Below, piece by piece: positions 41,211 through 49,985 of a DNA stretch of 64,000 bases (positions are counted from its first letter, which is position 1; each line of letters starts with the position of its first letter). The notes beneath the pieces are model-generated. The model made no database searches. It was not told the DNA's origin and saw only the letters and a list, made by a program, of their open reading frames with translations. Made by a program: the position numbers and the translations under genes. This DNA comes from JAVVWB01 sp036652335 (GTDB taxonomy: Bacteria > Synergistota > Synergistia > Synergistales > Synergistaceae). The stretch is taken from contig JAVVWB010000003.1 of the NCBI GenBank assembly GCA_036652335.1, positions 1 to 64,000 on the forward strand, written 5' to 3'.

Positions 41211-42512
41211 ATGATTCCGCGTTATGAAACGAAAGAAATTAGAACCATATGGTCTGACGAAAACAGGTTCCAAAGATGGCTTGATGTTGAGTTAGCAGCG
41301 TGTAAGGCTTGGAATGAGGTTGGAGTTATCCCTAATGAAGATTTAAAAAATATTCTTACAAAGGCTGGGTTTAGTGTACCAAGAATTCATGAAATAGAAG
41401 AGGTTACACAGCACGATGTTATAGCTTTTGTATCAAGTGTTGCCGAAAAAATTGGTGAATCAGGAAGATTCGTACATCTTGGTCTCACAAGTAGTGACAT
41501 TATTGATACTGCATCCTCATTGCTTTTATCAGATAGTATGGATGTTGTTTTAATGGAACTTAAAAGTTTACATAAGATTATTGGCAATAAAGTTGTTATG
41601 TACAAAAACACACCATGTCCAGGACGTACCCATGGGATTCACGCGGAGCCGACAACATTTGGGTTGAAACTTTTAAATCATTATGCAGAAATAGAAAGAG
41701 ACATAAAAAGGATACAGCAAACAGCTTGCGAGATAAAAGTTGGTAAGTTGTCTGGTGCAGTTGGAACATATGCGAATTGCCCTCCAAATATTGAAAAGAG
41801 GGTATGTGAACTACTAGGACTCTCACCTGACCTTGTTGCTACACAAGTTATACAAAGAGATAGACATGCAAGAATTGCAACTGATATTGCGATTTGTGGC
41901 GGATCATTAGAACGACTCGCTTTAGAAATAAGACACTTACAGAGAACAGAAGTACTTGAAGCTCTCGAACCATTTAAAAAGGGACAAAAGGGATCTTCTG
42001 CAATGCCCCATAAAAAAAATCCGATACTTTGCGAAAGAGTTTGTGGTATGGCGCGTCTACTAAGAGGATATTCTGTTCCAGCTATAGAGAATATAGCTTT
42101 GTGGCATGAGCGTGATATAAGCCACTCTTCAGTAGAAAGAGTAATTTGGCCCGATATTTTCCATACAATCCATTATATGATTAAAATCTTGTCCAAAGTA
42201 ATTGATGGACTGGTTGTAAATCAAGATAAAATGCTTGAAGATATTGAAATCACAAAAGGACTTTTATTCACAGGTCGCGTGTTATTGGCTATAATTGAAA
42301 AAGAGGAAATAAGCAGAGAAGATGCGTATGCGATTGCACAAAGTAATGCTATGAGATGTTGGAATGAGAAGATTCCATTGCTTGATTTACTCAAAGCAGA
42401 TAGTAGGATTACGAAGATGTCTTCTGAAGAATTAGAAGCGTTGTTTGATTTAAACTATTATTTGAAGCACATTGACGAAATATTTGCTCGTTTCCCAGAG
42501 CTAAATATATAA
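41211..42512 (+). CDS. purB: Adenylosuccinate lyase
   Basis: 433 residues with ATGGAGGCATATCT upstream. The fumarase/aspartase signature is GSSAMPHKKNPILCE (about 265-279); catalytic His are in TQHDVIAF and RTHGIHAEPTTFG. It cleaves SAICAR and adenylosuccinate in purine synthesis. Full length for the short (Bacillus-type) class. Confidence 0.95.
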   Translation: MIPRYETKEIRTIWSDENRFQRWLDVELAACKAWNEVGVIPNEDLKNILTKAGFSVPRIHEIEEVTQHDVIAFVSSVAEKIGESGRFVHLGLTSSDIIDTASSLLLSDSMDVVLMELKSLHKIIGNKVVMYKNTPCPGRTHGIHAEPTTFGLKLLNHYAEIERDIKRIQQTACEIKVGKLSGAVGTYANCPPNIEKRVCELLGLSPDLVATQVIQRDRHARIATDIAICGGSLERLALEIRHLQRTEVLEALEPFKKGQKGSSAMPHKKNPILCERVCGMARLLRGYSVPAIENIALWHERDISHSSVERVIWPDIFHTIHYMIKILSKVIDGLVVNQDKMLEDIEITKGLLFTGRVLLAIIEKEEISREDAYAIAQSNAMRCWNEKIPLLDLLKADSRITKMSSEELEALFDLNYYLKHIDEIFARFPELNI

Positions 42513-42546
42513 AATAATTACTTAAAATTTATGGAGGCGTATTAAA

Positions 42547-43557
42547 ATGACAGCACCTGACAGAAATATTGCTCTTGAAATGGTACGTGCTACAGAAGCA
42601 GCGGCAATGACGGCTGGTAGATGGATGGGGCGTGGCGACAAAAATGGTGCAGATGGTGCCGCTGTGGACGCTATGCGCTTTATGCTAAACAATGTAGCAA
42701 TGGATGGCGAAATAATTATTGGTGAAGGTGAAAAAGACGAAGCCCCTATGCTTTTTAATGGTGAAAAGTTAGGGCTTGGTGGAGCCCCACAAGTGGACAT
42801 TGCTGTAGATCCAATTGATGGGACAAGACTTACAGCTGAAGGTCTCCCAAATGCAGTAAGTGTTGTTGCGTTCGCAGAAAAGGGAACTATGTACAACCCA
42901 CAGCATATTTTTTATATGAATAAAATTGCTACTGGTCCGAGAGCTGCACATGCCATAGATATTGAAGCAAGTGCAGCTGATAACATAAAAGCTGTTGCAA
43001 AAGCACTAAATAAATCTGTTGAAGATGTAACTGTTATTATACTTGATAGACCAAGGCATGAAGAATTAATAAAAGAAATTAGAGCAATGAAAGCTAGAAT
43101 TAGATTAATTCGTGATGGTGATGTAGCTGGTGCTCTATCAACATGTAAGCCTAATTCTGGTATTGACCTCTTAATGGGCATAGGTGGTTCTCCAGAGGCT
43201 GTAATTACTGCTTGTGCAATTAAATGTGTAGGTGGAAATATGCAATGTAAGTTGTGGCCTAGAAACGAAGAAGAAATTGCAAAATGCAAAGAAAAAAATA
43301 TGGATATAACAAAAGTTCTAAAACTAGACGATTTAGTAGCAACGGACAATGTCTATTTTGCTGCTACAGGTGTAACTGATGGTGATTGGGTAAAGGGCGT
43401 TAGGTATACTGGAGATGCTGTCTATACTTCATCATTGGTAATGAGAGCCAAGAGTGGAACAATCCGCTATATTGATGCAATACATAATATAAAAAAACTT
43501 AATGAAATAAGTGGAAAGAGATACGAGACTGGAGATTACACTCCTTCTTTCCTATAA
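42547..43557 (+). CDS. glpX: Class II fructose-1,6-bisphosphatase
   Basis: 336 residues with ATGGAGGCGTATTAAA upstream. GEGEKDEAPMLF and AVDPIDGTRLTA are the metal and phosphate sites of GlpX-type FBPases, and GIGGSPEAVITA a later conserved segment. It hydrolyses fructose-1,6-bisphosphate in gluconeogenesis. A terminator follows. Confidence 0.95.
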   Translation: MTAPDRNIALEMVRATEAAAMTAGRWMGRGDKNGADGAAVDAMRFMLNNVAMDGEIIIGEGEKDEAPMLFNGEKLGLGGAPQVDIAVDPIDGTRLTAEGLPNAVSVVAFAEKGTMYNPQHIFYMNKIATGPRAAHAIDIEASAADNIKAVAKALNKSVEDVTVIILDRPRHEELIKEIRAMKARIRLIRDGDVAGALSTCKPNSGIDLLMGIGGSPEAVITACAIKCVGGNMQCKLWPRNEEEIAKCKEKNMDITKVLKLDDLVATDNVYFAATGVTDGDWVKGVRYTGDAVYTSSLVMRAKSGTIRYIDAIHNIKKLNEISGKRYETGDYTPSFL

Positions 43558-43570
43558 TTTTTATATATAA

Positions 43571-43597
43571 AAAGGGCGTCAATAGACGCCCTTTTTT
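43571..43597 (+). terminator. Rho-independent terminator
   Basis: AAAGGGCGTC-AATA-GACGCCCTTT with T tail after glpX. Confidence 0.92.
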
Positions 43598-43655
43598 AGT
43601 AATAATATTGTTATTTACGATAAATTTTTATATTATTTGAATAGGAGTTAAATCT

Positions 43656-45134
43656 TTGAGTAGAGAAGAACTAATACAACTAATTAAATCTTTCCCTGAG
43701 AAGCCTGGGGTTTATCTCATGTACGATATTGATGAGAAGGTCATTTATGTTGGAAAAGCAAAAAAATTAAGGCGTAGGGTTCTCTCATACTTTAGGCATT
43801 CTAACTTTTCTTCCCCAAGATTGAAAAAATTGGTAGAAACAATAAATGATATTTCGACGATAAGAACAGAAAGTGAAATCGAAGCTTTAATACTTGAAAA
43901 CAGATTAATTAAACTTTATCAACCTTTTTTCAATGTTGATTTAAAAATGAATGAAAGATACGCATATATTAAACTAACACAAGATAAATTTCCACGTTTA
44001 GTAGTCACTAGACAAAAAATTAATGATAATGCAATATATCTTGGCCCTTATGTTAGAGTAAGTGAAATTAGAGAGCTTTTAAGATTGATTGAGCGATATT
44101 TACCACTTCGTTCTTGCAGTCAAAACATAGATAAACAAAATAAAACTAGACCATGTATGCGCTATTCTTTAGGGCGTTGTTTAGCTCCTTGTGCAAAAAA
44201 ATGCGATGAAAATGAATATAAAGATAGAGTTGCTGATGTCTTAATGTTACTTAATGGCAATTCATTAGAACTTATAGAGAAATTAAGAAACAAGATGGAT
44301 TTCGCAGCAAGAAAATTAGAATTTGAAGAATCTGCAAAAATTAGAGATACAATGAGAGCAATTTGGAGAGTTTCAAGACAGAGAAACAATATCCCAGATA
44401 TTCCATATGGAAAAGACGATTATTGGGAAACTTTAAATTCAATTCAGAAACTATTTAAAACTGACATATTACCCTGGAGGATTGATGGTTTTGATATCTC
44501 TCATACATCAGGAGAAAACACTGTGGGTGTTGTCGTTGTGTTTGAGCAAGGATATCCTAACACTGGTTTATATAGACGCTTTAACATAAAGACTGTTGAT
44601 GGAATAGATGACTTTCGTTCGATAAAAGAAACAGTGTTAAGACGTTACTCAAGGTCATTAAAAGGGCAAGAACCATTACCTCAATTAATACTTATAGATG
44701 GTGGTCCCGTACAATTAGAGTTTGCTATAGAGGCACTTAATGAATTGAACATTAAGAACATTCCAGTCTTTTCACTAGCTGAAGAGTTTGAAGAAATATA
44801 TCTACCCAATAAAAGAGAACCAATCGTTTTGGAAAAGACAGACCCGGTGTTAAAATTATTTCAACAGGTACGAGACGAAGCACATCGTTTTGCAATAACA
44901 TCACATCGCAATTTAAGAGAAAAAAAATTTAAAAGAAGTGCATTAGAGGAAATTCCGGGTATTGGGAAAAAAAAGGCAGCTCAGTTAATAACGACATTTG
45001 GAAGCTTAAAAAATATCCTAAACATTTCACTTGAAGAATTATCAAAAACACCTGGAATTGGCGAAAAATTGGCAAAAAAAATTCATGAAAAACTATCAAT
45101 AAGAGCATCAGATGAAGCGCCGGAGGAAAACTAA
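43656..45134 (+). CDS. uvrC: Excinuclease ABC subunit C (short form)
   Basis: 492 residues from a TTG (AGGAGTTAAATC upstream), about 100 fewer than usual UvrC. GIY-YIG nuclease: PGVYLMYDIDEKVIYVGKA. Cysteine segment CMRYSLGRCLAPCAKKC, UVR motif about residue 205-240, RNase H-like domain with FDISHTSGENTVG, LILIDGGPVQ and RDEAHRFAI, and a C-terminal helix-hairpin-helix pair (IPGIGKKKA; TPGIGEKLA). All catalytic parts are present. It makes the dual incision in nucleotide excision repair. Confidence 0.92.
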   Translation: MSREELIQLIKSFPEKPGVYLMYDIDEKVIYVGKAKKLRRRVLSYFRHSNFSSPRLKKLVETINDISTIRTESEIEALILENRLIKLYQPFFNVDLKMNERYAYIKLTQDKFPRLVVTRQKINDNAIYLGPYVRVSEIRELLRLIERYLPLRSCSQNIDKQNKTRPCMRYSLGRCLAPCAKKCDENEYKDRVADVLMLLNGNSLELIEKLRNKMDFAARKLEFEESAKIRDTMRAIWRVSRQRNNIPDIPYGKDDYWETLNSIQKLFKTDILPWRIDGFDISHTSGENTVGVVVVFEQGYPNTGLYRRFNIKTVDGIDDFRSIKETVLRRYSRSLKGQEPLPQLILIDGGPVQLEFAIEALNELNIKNIPVFSLAEEFEEIYLPNKREPIVLEKTDPVLKLFQQVRDEAHRFAITSHRNLREKKFKRSALEEIPGIGKKKAAQLITTFGSLKNILNISLEELSKTPGIGEKLAKKIHEKLSIRASDEAPEEN

Positions 45135-46238
45135 ATGAAGGAGACTATTTTTTCACAAAAAATTCAAGATGAATATTTCATGAACATTGCTCTTTCTCTG
45201 GCAAAAAGAGGAATAGGTAGAACATCTCCTAATCCCATGGTTGGATGTGTAATTGTAAAAAACAATGAGATCTTGTCTTATGGATGGCATAAGTGTTACG
45301 GTGGACACCATGCTGAAGTTAATGCTGTAAAGAAACTAACAACGTCACAACTAAAAGGCTCAACTGTCTATGTTACTCTGGAACCTTGTAGTCATTATGG
45401 CAAGACGCCTCCATGTGCAACCTTACTAGTAGAGAAAAAAGTAGGTAGAGTTGTTATAGCTATGGTAGATCCAAATCCTAAAGTAAACAATAGAGGAATA
45501 GGAATATTAAGGACCGCTGGAATACAGGTTGATATAGGTATATGTGAAGAAGCTGCAAAAAAATTAAATAAAGGTTTTATTAAAAGAATACAAGAAAATA
45601 AACCGTGGGTAACAGTAAAAATAGCAAGTTCATTAGATGGAAACATTGCGTTAAAAAATGGTGAAAGCAAATGGATTACATCCGCTGTTTCTAGAGAAAA
45701 GGTGCACCAGTTTCGCTCAGAGAATGATGCTATTATAACTGGCATTGGTACGATAATTAGTGATGATCCTGAATATACAGTACGTCATTCAGATGGAAAT
45801 TCACCTTGCCTAATTATATTAGATAGGAAATTTGTAATTCCTGAAGATGCTAAAGTTTTAACTAATACAACAAGAAAAATTGTGATATTTGTTGATAATA
45901 CTGTGGATCCTATTAAAATAGATAGATTTTTGAAAAAAAATATTAATATTTTTAAAATTGACAGTGACATTGAAAATATTAACTCATATCTATTATCAAA
46001 AATATGTGAAATGGGAATAAATTATTTAATGGTAGAAAGCGGTCCTACCATTTCCAATATGATTATAAAAAATGGGCTTGCAGATGAACTCTTATTATTT
46101 GTAGCAAATAAAATAATGGGAAATGGAAAACATTTTGCTGATAACATTGATTTAGATTTAATTGAAAAATCATTTATAATACACAATATTATGGTTCACA
46201 TATACGAAAATGATGTTATTATTAGAGGTGAATTTTAG
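45135..46238 (+). CDS. ribD: Bifunctional riboflavin deaminase/reductase
   Basis: 367 residues. The deaminase zinc site is HHAEVNA and PCSHYGKTPPCA; the reductase domain starts near ASSLDGNIALKNGESKWIT. It carries out the second and third steps of riboflavin synthesis. GGAGGAAAACTAA at the end of uvrC is its ribosome site. It heads the order ribD-E-BA-H. No FMN riboswitch precedes it because uvrC abuts it. Confidence 0.95.
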   Translation: MKETIFSQKIQDEYFMNIALSLAKRGIGRTSPNPMVGCVIVKNNEILSYGWHKCYGGHHAEVNAVKKLTTSQLKGSTVYVTLEPCSHYGKTPPCATLLVEKKVGRVVIAMVDPNPKVNNRGIGILRTAGIQVDIGICEEAAKKLNKGFIKRIQENKPWVTVKIASSLDGNIALKNGESKWITSAVSREKVHQFRSENDAIITGIGTIISDDPEYTVRHSDGNSPCLIILDRKFVIPEDAKVLTNTTRKIVIFVDNTVDPIKIDRFLKKNINIFKIDSDIENINSYLLSKICEMGINYLMVESGPTISNMIIKNGLADELLLFVANKIMGNGKHFADNIDLDLIEKSFIIHNIMVHIYENDVIIRGEF

Positions 46239-46900
46239 TGTTTACAGGACTAATAGAAACAGTTGGTATACTACAGACAATTAAAAAATCGAACGATGTT
46301 TGGCTTTTGACGTTTAGGGCTCCATCTATATATGATGGGTTACATTTAGGGGACTCTGTTGCTATTATGGGAGCCTGTTGTACTGTTGTATCTTTGAGTT
46401 TTGGCTCATTTTCAGTTGAAATTATGCAAGAAACAATCAATAAAACAAAGTTAAGCTTAATCAATGAAGGTGACCATGTTAATCTAGAACGTGCAATGTT
46501 ACTTACGTCTAGATTAGATGGACATATTGTTTCTGGACATGTTGATGGTATGGGAAGAGTTTCTAAGATTGAATCTTTTGAAAAAACAAAAATAATGTAT
46601 TTTTCTGCTGAAAAAGAAATTTTATATGGAATAGTTCCTAAGGGATCTATAACCATAGATGGTGTTAGTTTAACTGTTGTTGATGCTACTGATGAATACT
46701 TTTCTGTTAGTTTAATACCTACAACTATTAAAGATACAACATTATCTAGTTTAATTACTGGAGATGTTGTAAATTTAGAGACAGATATAATTGGTAAATA
46801 TATAAAGAAATTTATAAAAGGTCTAGATGCAGACAAAAATAAGCCTGCAAAAGGGCAGAGTAATTTATCTATGGATAAATTACTTGAGTATGGTTGGTAA
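46238..46900 (+). CDS. ribE: Riboflavin synthase, alpha chain
   Basis: 220 residues from GTG, overlapping the ribD stop by one base. MFTGLIETVG opens the first lumazine-binding repeat and SGHVDGMGRVSKIE the second. SITIDGVSLTVV is conserved. It joins two molecules of dimethylribityllumazine into riboflavin. Confidence 0.95.
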   Translation: MFTGLIETVGILQTIKKSNDVWLLTFRAPSIYDGLHLGDSVAIMGACCTVVSLSFGSFSVEIMQETINKTKLSLINEGDHVNLERAMLLTSRLDGHIVSGHVDGMGRVSKIESFEKTKIMYFSAEKEILYGIVPKGSITIDGVSLTVVDATDEYFSVSLIPTTIKDTTLSSLITGDVVNLETDIIGKYIKKFIKGLDADKNKPAKGQSNLSMDKLLEYGW

Positions 46901-46924
46901 ATTTCTAAAGAGGGAGATTTTAAT

Positions 46925-48130
46925 TTGTTTAATTTAATAGAAGAAGCCATTGAAGATATAAAACAAGGAAAAATGATAATTGTTGTAGATGATGAGAGCA
47001 GGGAGAACGAAGGTGACTTGGTTATCGCTGCCGATTGTTGTAGCAGTGACAGCATAAACTTTATGGTGACACACGCTAGAGGATTAGTTTGTACTCCTAT
47101 TTCTGCTCAACATGCAAATAATTTTAATCTTCAGCCTATGGTTGAAACAAACACTGACAACCATGGGACGGCATTTTCCGTTTCAGTTGACGCTTCAGAT
47201 GGTACAACTACAGGTATTTCTGCAGAAGAAAGGGCATTAACTGCCCGAACATTAGCTAATCCGAACTCTAAACCTCTTGATTTTAAGAGACCAGGGCATA
47301 TGTTTCCATTGATAGCGAAATCGGGTGGGGTATTAAAAAGAGCTGGTCATACAGAAGCTGCTGTAGATTTAGCTAGAATAGCTGGTTTTAATGAAGCTGG
47401 AGTTATTTGCGAGATAATGAACGAAAATGGTTCTATGGCGAGGTTACCTGAATTACTTAATTTTGCTAAGGAGCATGATTTAAAGATAATATCCGTGGAA
47501 GACTTAATTAGATATAGACTCTCAAGAGAAAAACTTGTTAGAAGAGAATCTACGATACATTTACCAACAGTATGGGGTGATTATATTTGTCATGCATATA
47601 CTGCTCCTTTTGGAGACAACCCAGAAGCCTTGCATCTTGCTTTAGTAAAGGGAGATATATCAGATAATAATCCAGTTTTAGTTAGAGTACATTCTGAATG
47701 TTTTACTGGAGATTTATTAGGTTCGCTTCGCTGTGATTGTGGACCTCAGCTCCATAATGCTATGGAGCTGATAGAAAAAGAAGGACGTGGTGTGTTATTA
47801 TATATGCGTCAAGAAGGAAGAGGAATTGGACTTCTTGCTAAGCTAAAGGCATATGAGCTACAAGAAAAAGGATTAGATACAGTAGAAGCAAATGTAGCTC
47901 TTGGATTTGCACCTGATTTAAGAGATTATGGAATTGGAGCTCAAATATTATTAGACTTGGGAATAAAAAAATTACGTCTTATGACAAATAATCCGGTAAA
48001 AATTACTGGTTTAGCTGGTTATGGCTTAGAAATACTAGAACGTGTTCCTATAGAAATTAAGCCAAACGAGTATAACGAAAAATACTTAAATACTAAAGTA
48101 TGTAAGATGGGACATTTTTTACATATATAA
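46925..48130 (+). CDS. ribBA: Bifunctional DHBP synthase / GTP cyclohydrolase II
   Basis: 401 residues from TTG with AGAGGGAGATTTTAA upstream. DHBP synthase: VVDDESRENEGDLV and GHTEAAVDLA. GTP cyclohydrolase II: HSECFTGDLLGSLRCDCG (zinc cysteines) and RQEGRGIGL. It supplies both precursors of the pathway. Confidence 0.95.
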   Translation: MFNLIEEAIEDIKQGKMIIVVDDESRENEGDLVIAADCCSSDSINFMVTHARGLVCTPISAQHANNFNLQPMVETNTDNHGTAFSVSVDASDGTTTGISAEERALTARTLANPNSKPLDFKRPGHMFPLIAKSGGVLKRAGHTEAAVDLARIAGFNEAGVICEIMNENGSMARLPELLNFAKEHDLKIISVEDLIRYRLSREKLVRRESTIHLPTVWGDYICHAYTAPFGDNPEALHLALVKGDISDNNPVLVRVHSECFTGDLLGSLRCDCGPQLHNAMELIEKEGRGVLLYMRQEGRGIGLLAKLKAYELQEKGLDTVEANVALGFAPDLRDYGIGAQILLDLGIKKLRLMTNNPVKITGLAGYGLEILERVPIEIKPNEYNEKYLNTKVCKMGHFLHI

Positions 48131-48157
48131 ATAATAATTTAAATGGAGATGAATATA

Positions 48158-48643
48158 ATGCAAATTATTCAAGGTAATATGATTGGGACAAACTTGCGTT
48201 TTGCAATAATTGCTTCTCGTTTCAATGAATTAGTAACAGGAAAGTTGATCGAAGGAGCAAAAGATGTATTGCTAAGGCATGATGTTCGCCACCAAGATAT
48301 TGATGTATATTGGACCCCAGGAGCGTGGGAGCAACCAGTTGTTGCTAAAGAAATTGCACTAATGGGCAAGTATGATGCAATCATAACTTTGGGGGCTGTG
48401 ATAAAAGGCGACACTACACATCATCTTTATGTTGCCGGTGAAGCTGCCAAGGGTTTAGCTCAAATAGGACTTGAACATAGGATTCCTGTTTGTTTTGGGA
48501 TATTAACTTGTGACAACTTAGAACAAGCTCTTATGAGAGCAGGAAGTAAGGCTGGAAACAAAGGCGCTGATACTGCTCTTTCAGCCTTGGAAACAGCTAA
48601 TTTATTAAAGAATATAAGAGAATCAGTTAAAGGAGGCAACTAG
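48158..48643 (+). CDS. ribH: 6,7-dimethyl-8-ribityllumazine synthase
   Basis: 161 residues from ATG 48158 (ATGGAGATGAATATA upstream); the ATG at 48143 would overlap that site. RFNELVTGKLIEGA, GAWEQP and GAVIKGDTTHHLY are diagnostic. It forms the icosahedral or pentameric synthase that supplies ribE. Confidence 0.95.
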   Translation: MQIIQGNMIGTNLRFAIIASRFNELVTGKLIEGAKDVLLRHDVRHQDIDVYWTPGAWEQPVVAKEIALMGKYDAIITLGAVIKGDTTHHLYVAGEAAKGLAQIGLEHRIPVCFGILTCDNLEQALMRAGSKAGNKGADTALSALETANLLKNIRESVKGGN

Positions 48644-48649
48644 TAACTA

Positions 48650-49921
48650 ATGCTTGATATTAAATGGATTCGTGAACATAGTGAAGAAACAAGAAAGATG
48701 TTAAAAAACAGAAATAATACATTTCCTCTAGACCAATTTTTAGCTCTTGATACAAAAAGAAGAGAAGAGTTAGCAAAGGTAGAAACTTTAAAAGAGAAAA
48801 GAAATGCTGGAACGAAAGAAGTAGCTGTACTAAAAAAGTCAGGACAAAATGCTGATGAATTAATGGATGAGATGAGACTTATTGGTGATGAGATAAAAGT
48901 TCTTGATGATGAAGCAAATAAAATACAAGAAGAGCTTGATTTATTAGCATTGTCTATTCCAAACAGGCCACATGAATCTGTTCCTATTGGAATAGATGAA
49001 AATTTCAATGTGGAAATTAGACGTTGGGGAGAGCCAAAAGAATTTGACTTTACTCCCAAACCACATTGGGATCTAGGTGAAGCACTTGGAATAATTGACT
49101 TTGAAAATGGAGTCAAATTAGCAGAGAGTAGATTTAGTATATTAAAAGGCAATGGAGCAAAGATGGAGCGTTCCTTGATGAATTTTATGTTAAATCTTCA
49201 TACAGGAGAACATGGGTTTACTGAGATAGCTCCTCCAGTTTTAGTTAATTCAAAGACAATGCAAGGTACAGGCCAGTTACCCAAATTTGCAGAAGACCTT
49301 TATCGTTGTGTAAATGATGATTTGTGGCTAATTCCTACAGCAGAAGTTCCTCTAACTAATATTCACTCTGGTGAAATACTAAATGAGTCTGATTTACCCA
49401 AGTATTACTGTGCATATACTCCATGTTTTAGACGTGAGGCTGGATCATATGGTAGAGATATGAAGGGCATTTTAAGACAGCACCAATTTGACAAGGTTGA
49501 AATGGTAAAATTATCTGTACCTGAAAAGAGCTATGATGAATTAGAACACATGACGAATTGTGCCGAAAAAGTTCTGCAATTACTAGAAATACCATATAGA
49601 GTAATTTGTTTGTCAACTGGAGATATGGGATTTGGAGCATCTAAAACATATGACATAGAAGTTTGGATTCCGAGCCAGAATTGCTATAGAGAGATAAGCT
49701 CATGTAGCAACTGTGAAGATTTTCAAGCGAGAAGAATGGGAACTAAATACAGACCAGCTGATGGTGGAAAATCAAAGTTTGTTCATACATTGAATGGTTC
49801 AGGAATTGCAATAGGTCGATGTCTCATTGCTGTAATGGAAAATTATCAAAATGAAGATGGTTCTATTACTGTGCCAAAAGTGCTGCGCCATTACATGGGT
49901 GGGATAGAAAAGATATCATAA
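48650..49921 (+). CDS. serS: Seryl-tRNA synthetase
   Basis: 423 residues with AAGGAGGCAACTAGTA upstream. The N-terminal coiled-coil arm (about 30-105) binds tRNA-Ser. Class II motifs: motif 2 FRREAGSYGRD...GILRQHQFDKVEM and motif 3 SGIAIGRCLIAVMENYQ. TAEVPLTN is the serine site. Followed by a terminator. Confidence 0.96.
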   Translation: MLDIKWIREHSEETRKMLKNRNNTFPLDQFLALDTKRREELAKVETLKEKRNAGTKEVAVLKKSGQNADELMDEMRLIGDEIKVLDDEANKIQEELDLLALSIPNRPHESVPIGIDENFNVEIRRWGEPKEFDFTPKPHWDLGEALGIIDFENGVKLAESRFSILKGNGAKMERSLMNFMLNLHTGEHGFTEIAPPVLVNSKTMQGTGQLPKFAEDLYRCVNDDLWLIPTAEVPLTNIHSGEILNESDLPKYYCAYTPCFRREAGSYGRDMKGILRQHQFDKVEMVKLSVPEKSYDELEHMTNCAEKVLQLLEIPYRVICLSTGDMGFGASKTYDIEVWIPSQNCYREISSCSNCEDFQARRMGTKYRPADGGKSKFVHTLNGSGIAIGRCLIAVMENYQNEDGSITVPKVLRHYMGGIEKIS

Positions 49922-49951
49922 ATGGGAGTCCTATTAGGACTTCCATTTTTA
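49921..49951 (+). terminator. Rho-independent terminator
   Basis: AATGGGAGTCCT / AGGACTTCCATT stem (one wobble) with an ATT loop and T tail, just after serS. Confidence 0.88.
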
Positions 49952-49985
49952 CAAATTTATTTTTGACTGAATCAGGAGAATCTAT

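Noticed and set aside
45000..45135. FMN riboswitch before ribD
   Set aside because: ribD follows uvrC with no intergenic space and no RFN-type conserved boxes are seen. The rib genes are also not preceded by one further up in this operon.
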